Shown: one piece after another, positions 20,980-29,410 of the stretch | How the letters are laid out: the number at the start of each line of letters is the position of its first letter | How positions within the stretch are numbered: position 1 is the stretch's first letter | Assembly (NCBI RefSeq): GCF_900005765.1 | Contig: NW_021628728.1 | Location: 1 to 29,410 of the forward strand | Direction of reading: 5' to 3' | Length of the DNA: 29,410 nucleotides | From: Plasmodium relictum | Taxonomy: Eukaryota; Apicomplexa; Aconoidasida; Haemosporida; Plasmodiidae | Made by a program: the position numbers and the translations under genes | Notes under the pieces: generated by a model | What the model saw: the letters and a program-made list of their open reading frames with translations, nothing else | What the model was told of the DNA's origin: nothing | The model's database searches: none

Positions 20980-22154
20980 TGGTTAATAAAAAATATAATC
21001 ATCCTTTTATATAATAAGATTCTCACACCTAAAAAAGCTAATGAATTAGTCATTCAACCACTAATTTAAAAAAATATATATATAACCATTTTATTTTTTT
21101 GTTCATGTGCCTTTTTTGTTGAATTTCTTTTTTTTTTTTTTTTAAAAGATGTACAATGAAAGTTTTTCAAAGAAAAAATCATTTTGGCAAAATTTTTTTT
21201 GTGAAATGAAATTTCTAGAGAATAAATTTTAAATTGAAAAGTAAAGAAAAATATAATGGATATTTTTTTTATTAATATTTAATTTTTATGTATTTTTAAA
21301 ATACTATTAATAACTATAAATTTATTTGTTTTTTTTAATTAATTATATTATATAATTGGTTAATAAAAGTTATTGTTAACCTTTTTATTTATTAAATGTG
21401 GATATAATTATACTAAGCCATTAATTGAGCATCTAATGCTATGTAGGTGTATAGAAAGGAATTATATCTATACATAGGACATGCTAAAGATAATTTCATT
21501 ATATATATATTTTTTTTTTATGATAATTAGGAGATAATTTTATTTTAAGATATTTAAATAATAGATTTTAGAGAACATATTCAATATATAATAAAAGTGA
21601 GGGTGAATTTTTTTTTGTTTTTAATGTGGCTGTTATAAGGGTATTGGATTACTTCTTACATGTAATGTAATTATATGAGAGTACAAAGAATTATTAAAAA
21701 AAAAAAAAAATACAATTTTTTTTGTGAAAAAGATTATTATAGTGATATTTTTGTGAATTGAGTAACTTTTAATTTACTAAATCCTAATTAAATATTAAAA
21801 TTATCACTTACATAGGTAAAATTGTTAAAGCTCAGAGAAATTTAAGTATTTTTACCTACTATTTATTATATGTTTATTCAATATTTGAGTAAAAGAAAAG
21901 CAAATTAATAAATTAGAAAACAATCTTAATAAGGATTCAAATTTTTAATACAAAGGTATATTTTTTTTAAAATAAATGAGTTCCTCTAAAACAATAATTG
22001 CTTAATTATGTAATTTGTATGTATAAAATTTACGTAATAGTAGAATAAACTTATTTTTCCATTTATAAAAAGTAGACAAATTTATGCATATCATTTATTA
22101 ATTTGTTTTTTACATACTCTAGAAAGGTCATTCAGTATTCAATTAGTAAATAAA
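20980..22154 (+). repeat. LTR M, interrupted by LTR N (21357-21915)
   Basis: The two outer pieces, 20980-21356 (start TGGTTAATAAAAAAT) and 21916-22154 (ending near CAATTAGTAAATAAA), add up to about 616 bp, the usual LTR length. Both are plus-sense and degenerate. Confidence 0.6.
21357..21915 (+). repeat. LTR N nested in LTR M
   Basis: It starts TGGTTAATAAAAGTTATTG with the 5' hairpin intact (GGTTAATAA ... TTGTTAACC) and ends CAAATTAATAAATTA. It is 559 bp and diverged in the interior. A clear target duplication is not visible (ATAAT versus GAAAA). Confidence 0.6.
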
Positions 22155-22560
22155 ATATTTAACAAACAAATTAAGAACATATAAATAGATTTCCACATAT
22201 TTTATTATTTGAAATATTGTATATTACGAGGATATTCTAAAGATTTATAGATAACATTCAGTAACATCATTATTACTTATTTATCTCCTTAGATGCTATA
22301 CATATATCAAAGTTATTATCATACAAACTCTTTTAATTAATTAAAAAAAAAAAATTCTTTTTTCTTTTCTATTAAAAAAAAATAACATTTTTTTTTTAGT
22401 AAAAATACTAAAATAAAATTATTGATACGTTCTAAAGAATGTAGTGAAATATTTTCATGAAGACATTCAATATAGTAGAAATATTAAGAGATATAATATG
22501 ACGCGGAAAAAATATTTTTTTCCTTTTTTTAATATATTATATTGTGCAGATTATTTATTT
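22155..22560 (-). repeat. Degenerate minus-sense LTR remnant
   Basis: TTTAACAAACAAATTAAGAAC at the left matches the start region of minus-sense LTRs. The remainder is AT-rich and only weakly LTR-like. No gene is convincing here. Confidence 0.4.
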
Positions 22561-23059
22561 CCCCTTTATCAGCTCTCCAGTCAGGAAAATGGAGCTATTT
22601 GTGTACTAATACTACTAAAAAAAAAAATCATTTTTTTTTTTGCTTTTTGGCTATGAAAATTTGTGAATTTCGTTAGATATGGGGTTTAATTATATTTTGA
22701 GATAAAAGTATTATTAAACTTTTTACTTTAAAATAAATAAGAAGTATATTTTTTTTTCTTCTTTGTTATATTTAATTTTTTTAAAAAAAAAAGTTTAATA
22801 GTTTTTAATTAAATTACCTTACATAATTGTAATTTTAAAAAGTATGCATATTTATTTAACAAAAATATAATATACCTTAAATAAGTGCCTTTGAAGCAAT
22901 AAAAGCTGCTTAATAAAATTTATATTACGAATACATATTTTACCTATATTTAAAGTGAAAATAAATATAAAATAAAAGTATAATTATTTATACATGCTCT
23001 TTATTAATTTGTTTGTTCAATACTCTAGAAAGGTCATAAAGAGGACAATTAATAAATCA
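22561..23059 (+). repeat. Degenerate plus-sense LTR (P)
   Basis: The right end is typical (ATGCTCTTTATTAATTTG ... GGACAATTAATAAATCA at 23059). Near the left, CCAGTCAGGAAAATGGAGC resembles the LTR block at 28122-28140. The U3 start is lost. Confidence 0.6.
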
Positions 23060-23655
23060 GTTTACACATGACAAACAACCAATTTAACAAAAAAATTTAA
23101 AAAAGTATAATTATTATTTAAATTAAGAATATTTTATAAGTTCTTTTAAAAATATATTCTTGTCATTTGTTATAAAGAAATGTAGAAAAAAAAAAACTAT
23201 AATATAATTCATAAAATATACTAAATTATACGTTGTATTACTACGGAATATTAAAAAAATAAACATGCATATTTGTTAATAAAAAAAATTGTATATCATT
23301 TGTTATCCTAAAAATATACAGTATTAATAATACAATATATAAGCATTTCTTTTCAGTTATAAAAGACTAATTTATAATGTAAAAGGACATATAATACAAA
23401 AAAAATTAAATAAAAATAGGAAATCAAATATTTATAATAAAGAAAAAAAAAGTTAATAATTATTTTATAAATATATTACAATATATTAGGAATAAAAAAT
23501 TAAAATAAAAACAAATTTCGTAATTGCAATAGGAGAAAAAAAACAAAAATGAAATAAAAAAATATTTTATAAATAAATTAAAATGTATATAAAATAAAAA
23601 AAAAAATAAAAAAAAAATTGTATAATTGTAATAAGTCAAAAAAAATAAAAATATT
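23060..23655. other. AT-rich 3' flank of the RBP-like pseudogene
   Basis: A-rich on the plus strand (T-rich in the gene's sense), with no ORF or LTR motif recognisable. Probably the former 3' UTR and spacer. Confidence 0.5.
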
Positions 23656-26600
23656 TCATAAAAAGAATACCATACATAAATTAAAAATACTCTTAAAACC
23701 TATACAAAGTACAAAAGGAGAAAATGGATCATAATTTTTTTTCTGAAGATATTCATTTTCCATAAAAGTTACTTCAATATCTTCACAAAGTTCGCAATAA
23801 TTAAATAAATAGCTATCATTATCATATTCTTCACATAAATTTTCTTCATCGATATTATTTTCTATACTCTTACTTTTATATAAAGTAGTGACAATTACAC
23901 AACAACTTATTAATAAACCACCTAACATTCCTCCAGCTAATTCAACTTTTCCACTATCGACCTTATTTTCTTTACCACTATTATTTTCTTCATTCGATTC
24001 TTCACTTCTATTGGCACTATTTTTATTTAATTCTTTATTTACTTCATCATTTTGAGAAGTTTGATCTAGATTATTACTTTTTTTATTTGTTTGCTCTTGT
24101 TCAATTGCTTCTTTTCGATAATTTTTTTTTATTTCATTTTTACTCTTCATAACAATATGAATTAAAAGAATGGTATCATTATTTTTAATAAAAGTACCCT
24201 TATTTTTCTTTACATTAATTTTTATATTCTCTAAAATTATTTTTGATTTATTTCCTTCTTTCCTAATCCTTTCTATATAATTTTTTACTTCATCTAATAT
24301 CTTTTTATTCATTTCTTCTGATAAAGTGTAATCGTTGTCATGTTTATATATTTCTGCATCTCTCAACAAAAACTTTATTCTTTCTATTAAATAAGATATC
24401 TTTTCTTTATGCATTATCATTTTACTGTTCTCACTATTATTATAATTTTCTAATTCGTTTATGTTGTCAATTTTATGCATAATTTCTCCATAAATTTTAT
24501 CTACCTTTTTATATATTCTAAATTTTCGTGTTCAATATCACTCAAATTTTCTTCTTTCTTCCTTAAAAAATCTTCAATTTCCTTTAACTTATTCTTACTT
24601 CTTAGAATTTTTTCTTTTTGATCTCTTACAATAGTTCTATGATATTCTGATATCTCAATAAATTTCTCATCAATTTTCTCCATTTCTTTTAATTTACTTT
24701 TATTTATATCTCTAAAAATTTCATCTATTTATATATTTTCTTTTTGGAATTTTTCATAAATATTTTTTAATTCCTGTAAATATCCATCTACTTTATATGC
24801 ATCTTTATTTTTATTCATTTTTTAAAAATTATTTCTGTATAATACTCAGTGTTGCTACTACTTCTTCTCCTTTTCAATTAAATCCATGTAAAAGTTTACT
24901 TGTGTTCTCAACATTATTTGATTCATAAACACTTATGATATTACTTTTATAGCTTTCATTTAATGTATTAATATCATTAGCCATATAATCACAAGCATTT
25001 TTAATATATTGCACACATACTGCAGCATATTTTTGTTTTTTCTCCATTATTAACACATCTTTTGATATTTCCACCTTGACAGCTGTGATAATCATGGATT
25101 GCAAAAATAATTTGTAATTTATTCCTAATTCCATTAACTCATCAAAAGATTTATCATCAATTTATAAAACATTACCATATCTATCATTTACTTTATTTGC
25201 AAATGTATCAATTCTGTCTTTTGCTTCCTCTAACATTTGACTAACAGATTCGTCTTTGTCTATTTTTGATGCTTTAACATGTTATTCTAAATCATTTAAA
25301 GCATACCTATTATCATCAAGTTCATTTTTTATTATATTTAATCTTGATTCTCTATCCATTTCATTCGATGTCCTCATGTAAGCATTTGACATATTTTTTA
25401 ATTTTTCATACTCTTTACCTACTTCAAAAATTGAATCATACTTTTCATCATCAAAACTTATCTCTCAATTTTTCATGCTTATCAAGTGAAACCTTTATTA
25501 TAGAGATAATATTATCAATTTTGTTTAACGTTTCCTTTATTTTTTTTTTATTTCCTCCCTTAATTTTATTTCTTTATAAATACTCTCAGATTTTATTAGG
25601 GTATTTTTGATCTCTATTATCTTTTTATCAATATCATCACAATTTCCTTGTATCGTTAAAACAATATCTTCTATATTCTTTATGCTTTCATAATCCTTCG
25701 ATTTTGATATTTCTTCTATATTCATAATTATAAATTTTACTGCTTTATCTAGATTACTGTAAGTTACATCTACTTCATCCTTATAAGGAGAATGTCTTAC
25801 TTTATATTCGCTTATTTTACTATCCTTTTTTTTTTTTGTTGAACTTATCCAATATGTTGCTTTCAGTATCCGAATTTTTTATATTTTCAACATTTTTCTT
25901 GATATCTTCTATATTCATTTTCACTCCTAAATATTCTTCTTCAGCTTTTCCACTCACTTTATCTAACTTCTTCTTCATTAATAATATTAATCTTAAAGTC
26001 TCATTTTTTTTAATATCACTAATAATATTTGACAATTTTTCCATTTCTTCTTTTTGTTTCTTAATATTTTCTTTTTCTATTTTGTATTTTTCCTTTTTAT
26101 CCTTTACATCATCACGTGTTGTAGTAGATTCCAAAGTGTTTAATGTAAATTGTTATATATTTTTATATGATTTATTAAATATTTCAGATATTCCATTAAA
26201 TTTAATTCTAGTATCTTCGAATTTTTGTATAATATTATTTTCCTCTAATTTGAATTTATCAATAAAGGAAATCGTTTCTTTCGTTGTTAAGTGCATTGAT
26301 CTTATTAAAATTTTAATTCTTTCCTTTTCTTTATCAGCTTATTTTTTTATCTCCTCTAAAATTCCTTCATAAGACTTTTTATATGTCTCCATTTCACTCT
26401 CCATTCTATCAACATTATTTTTATTTATTTTAGTTTATTTAATTCAGTACTTAAAAAAATTAGATTACTTTCCATTTTTTTAAAAACTTCTAAATCCTTT
26501 TTTAAAATATCTTGTTCCATTTTTAATATACTGGAAAAATATTTTTCATCTGTTCCATTCTCTATTGAAATATATCTAAATGCACTTTCAGAACAATTCA

Positions 26601-27410
26601 AAATATAATGTGCTCTTTTCTTTAATGTCTCTATTTCTGCTATAACGCTATCCGAACAATTTTCTAGAATCCCAATTAGCCTCAATTAATCTAAAAACTT
26701 CTTATTAATTGCTTCTTCTTTGTCCTATTTTTTATACCCATATCTTGTTTTGTTCGTTTAGTTAGTTTTCCTATTAATTTTTTTAATAGACTTTTAATAT
26801 CATAATAATAATCTTGAATATTTATCAATATACTCATTACATCGTTCTTTTTTATTTGATTTTTAATTTTTTCTCCTAAAAGTAAAGATTTGTTTAAATG
26901 ATCATTCATCTTCTCTTTATATTCATAAGAAAATTCGTAATATTTTTTAATTCCTATTTCAGATTTATCTGCCTCATTAGAGTCATTTTCAGATTCTCTC
27001 ACGTATCTATTTATCTTTTCTATTACGTTATCTGTTATTTTTCTTTTTTTTATTATTATCATGCCTTTTTAAATATTATATCTTATGTTTTCCCCTTTCT
27101 ATTTATAATAATGTAGTTTGCATGCTTTTTGTGTTGCTTATATATAGTTAATTAATCATTTATATTTGCTATATTGGCCAAAATGAGATAATTTATTTTT
27201 TTAATTTATTTTATATATGATCAATGGAATTTTCATTTAGCTCTTCTATATGTCTGTCTCTTATTTTCTCTTCACTCTGAAATTCAACAAATATTTCTTT
27301 CTTTATATTTTATTATTCCGTAAATTTTTTTTACAATATCATCCTCTTCTTTAGTTTTTTGGGGGTATTTTTTCATATTATCCATAATACTATTAAATTT
27401 TTTCAACATT
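23656..27410 (-). pseudogene. Reticulocyte-binding-protein-like invasion ligand, C-terminal part, pseudogene
   Basis: Successive minus-strand fragments (27062-26691, 26685-26425, 26134-25820, 25725-25537, 25134-24874, 24683-24501, 24480-23656) lie in changing frames. All are rich in Lys, Glu, Asn and Ile with coiled-coil character, as expected for the long helical stalk of Plasmodium RBP/RH proteins. The last one (274 aa) has a hydrophilic Asn/Glu stretch, a single membrane segment at residues about 180-200 (ELAGGMLGGLLISCCVIVTT) and an acidic tail with CELCEDIEVTFMENEYL, the layout of RBP C-termini. Members normally bind host erythrocyte receptors and sit in rhoptries. Here at least five frameshifts and extra stops make it a pseudogene. 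The hydrophobic final residues may be read-through past a lost stop. Family assignment is by architecture only. Confidence 0.8.
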
Positions 27411-28026
27411 TGGTTAATAAAAGCTATTATTAACCTTTTTCAGTACACTACGCTAGGTTACTATACGTGTATATACAAGTTACCCATGCACTGACTGGTT
27501 AACAAAAGATATTATAATTTTTGTAGTACACTAAGCTAGTTTACTGTACGTGTATATACAAACTAATATGTACTGACACTAATAAAAAATAAAAAAATAA
27601 AATTTAAATTATTTTTTTTTTTTTGTGGGGAAATTTTTAAGAAATAATAAAAATAATTTTTTAACTCATAAAAATTGAAGAAAAACTTATAATGTTTTTG
27701 TTATAATCAATGTATATTTTGAAATAACATTGAATGAATTAAAGCTTAATTTTTGTTATTTGTTATAAATTTTGTGTGTGTTTTTAATTAAAATAATATA
27801 CTCATTCTTTATAAATAAAAACTCTTTTATAATAATTTAACATATTTATTAAAAGATGCGGTAAAAATTAACTCATATTAAATATTATGCATCATAAAAA
27901 AACTATATATATATATATATAAAAACTAATATATATATATAAACGTATACTTAGTTATACATGTTCTTTATTAATTTACTTGTTTAATACTCTAGCAAAG
28001 TCATTAAACAGCCAATTAATAAATCA
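27411..28026 (+). repeat. Solo LTR Q inside the RBP-like pseudogene, TSD ACATT
   Basis: It is 616 bp, TGGTTAATAA to AATTAATAAATCA, flanked by perfect ACATT at 27406-27410 and 28027-28031. It is antisense to the RBP-like gene and has the two-unit tail. It is closely related, in inverse orientation, to the last ~330 bp of LTR S. Confidence 0.93.
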
Positions 28027-28078
28027 ACATTATAAATTTTTCCATACTTTGAATTTAATTTGAAGCATTATCTATGAT
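28027..28078 (-). pseudogene. Short RBP-like pseudogene remnant between LTRs
   Basis: 52 bp of host sequence lie between LTR Q and LTR R. It begins with the ACATT duplication, so it is contiguous with 27410 in the pre-insertion gene. Too short to show a domain. Confidence 0.6.
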
Positions 28079-28550
28079 TGGTTAATAAAAAAAATTTTAT
28101 TAACCTTTTGTAAAAATAAAATGAGTTACCAGTCAGGAAGATAGAAATCAGTCATGCATTGACGCTAGTTAAAAAAAAATATATATATATAAAGTTATTT
28201 TTTTTTTTTTGTTTATTTTATTGTATATACATCTTCGTAATTAAAAAAAATAAAATAAAATTATTTTTTTTTTTTTGTGGGTTGATGTTTCTAAAAAAGA
28301 GAATTAGTTTTTAGTTACATCAAAAACTTAATGAATGAAAAATATAATGTTTATGTTATATTTAGTGTATATTTATTTGAAATAACATTGAATAAATTAG
28401 AGTTTTGACTTTTATTAATTGTTATAAATTATGTATGTTTTTAATTAAAAGAGTATACCGATTCTTTGTAAATAAAAACTCATTTATAACAGTTTAACAT
28501 GTCTATTAAAAGATGAAATATAACTTAATTCAAATTAAATATTATGCATC
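28079..28550 (+). repeat. LTR R, truncated at GCATC
   Basis: A plus-sense LTR starting TGGTTAATAAAAAAAATT. It stops after ATTATGCATC, losing the (TA)n part and the U5 end, where LTR S begins. Confidence 0.8.
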
Positions 28551-29165
28551 TGATTTATTAATTGCCCGTTTAATGACTTTGCTAGAGTATTAAACAAACA
28601 AATTAATAAAGAGCATGTATAACTAAGTATACGTTTATATATATATATTCGTTTTTATTATATATATATATACTGTTTTCTTATGATGCATAATATTTAA
28701 TTGAAGTTAAATTTTACTGCATCTTTTAATAAACTTATTAACAGTTATAAATGAGTTTTTATTTACAAAGAATTAATATCTTCTTTTAATTAAAAACATA
28801 CAAATAATTTATAACAATTTATTAAGTCAAAATTTTATGATATTCAATGTTATTTTGAAATATATATTGATTTTAACAAAAACATTATAAGTTTTATCTT
28901 CAATTTTTATAAGTTAAAATTATCTTTATTATTTCTTAAAAATTTCCCCACAAAAAAAAAAAATAATTTAAATTTTATTTTTTTATTTTTTATTAGTGTC
29001 AGTACATATTAGTTTGTACATACAGGCACAGTAAACTAGCTTAGTGTATCACAAAAAATTATAATATCTTTTGTTAACCAGTCAGTGCATGGGTAACTTG
29101 TATATACACGTATAGTAACCTAGCGTGGTGTACTGAAAAAGGTTAATAATAGCTTTTATTAACCA
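28551..29165 (-). repeat. LTR S, mosaic
   Basis: A complete minus-sense LTR (615 bp), TGATTTATTAATTGCCCG to TTATTAACCA. Its first ~310 bp match LTR A (48-360) almost base for base. The remainder matches LTR 6581-7114 and the inverse of LTR Q. The two flanks do not share a duplication. Confidence 0.88.
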
Positions 29166-29410
29166 TTCATATAATTTTTTCTACTATTTGAATTTTCCAT
29201 ATTATTCTTTATATTATTAGCTTCTTCAAATTTTCTTTGAGACTTGCTTAGTATTTCTGTAATTTTATTTTTACGTGTCCCACTATATCTACTAATCTTC
29301 TAAGATCTTATAATATCGTTTATAGGGTTTCCTTATTATTCGGTTTTTGAACTTTTTCTATATCAATTTCAAAATTACAACTTTCTAAATTACATTATGT
29401 TTTTTCTATT
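29166..29410 (-). pseudogene. RBP-like pseudogene, continuing past the right edge
   Basis: The minus-strand translation gives a Lys/Asn/Glu-rich helical fragment (KNKITEILSKSQRKFEEAN) with stops on either side, in keeping with the stalk of the same pseudogene. The N-terminal part should lie beyond 29410. Confidence 0.55.

Noticed and set aside
22444-22656. 70-codon plus-strand ORF
   Set aside because: It lies in LTR debris, with no motif and no second copy.
25836-26372. 178-codon plus-strand ORF, Phe/Ser/Leu-rich
   Set aside because: It is the antisense of the Lys/Glu-rich RBP-like fragments; hydrophobic runs arise from complementing AAA/GAA codons.
1-29410. tRNA, rRNA, CRISPR array or telomere repeats
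   Set aside because: None seen. Repeats here are LTR-derived or simple A/T tracts, and no telomeric G-rich repeat is present.

Overview
The window is extremely AT-rich, with long A/T homopolymers and (TA)n runs in almost every intergenic stretch. It carries two-exon genes with a hydrophobic first exon and a PEXEL motif, a reticulocyte-binding-protein-like (RBP) pseudogene, and several copies of a Ty3/gypsy-type LTR retrotransposon. Together these point to a Plasmodium subtelomere. LTR retrotransposons in Plasmodium are, as far as I recall, known only from avian malaria parasites (P. gallinaceum / P. relictum group), so an avian Plasmodium is the best guess. No search was run.

Layout. 1-8002: a minus-strand Ty3/gypsy element (element 1) with gag, protease, reverse transcriptase, RNase H and integrase in order. 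It is decayed and split by three solo LTRs (48-694, 2415-3018, 5528-6160), each with a 5-bp target-site duplication. Its 5' LTR (6444-8002) is itself interrupted. 8003-9360: the 3' end of a plus-strand element (element 3), cut in integrase exactly where element 1 ends, plus its 3' LTR. 9404-10142 and 13031-13815: two related exported-protein genes (signal-like exon 1, phase-0 intron, RILSE PEXEL, two C-terminal membrane segments) on the minus strand, with LTR debris between them (11244-12388). 14447-15597: broken LTRs. 15598-19318: a second minus-strand gag-pol (element 2) truncated in integrase, with its 5' LTR at 19334-19990. 19991-23059: nested and inverted LTR remnants, including a large palindrome. 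23656-29410: the C-terminal part of an RBP-like invasion-ligand pseudogene on the minus strand, invaded by LTRs at 27411-28026 and 28079-29165 and running off the right edge.

Function. The only apparently intact genes are the two exported-protein genes. The rest is a retrotransposon graveyard. The most informative signal is in the LTRs. In sense orientation they start with TGGTTAATAA and end with AATTAATAAATCA. Each end can form a hairpin, and divergent copies show compensatory base changes in those stems, which suggests selected RNA (or DNA) structure. Patchy identity between the two pol copies, shared stop codons, and mosaic or inverted LTRs point to repeated recombination or gene conversion among copies.
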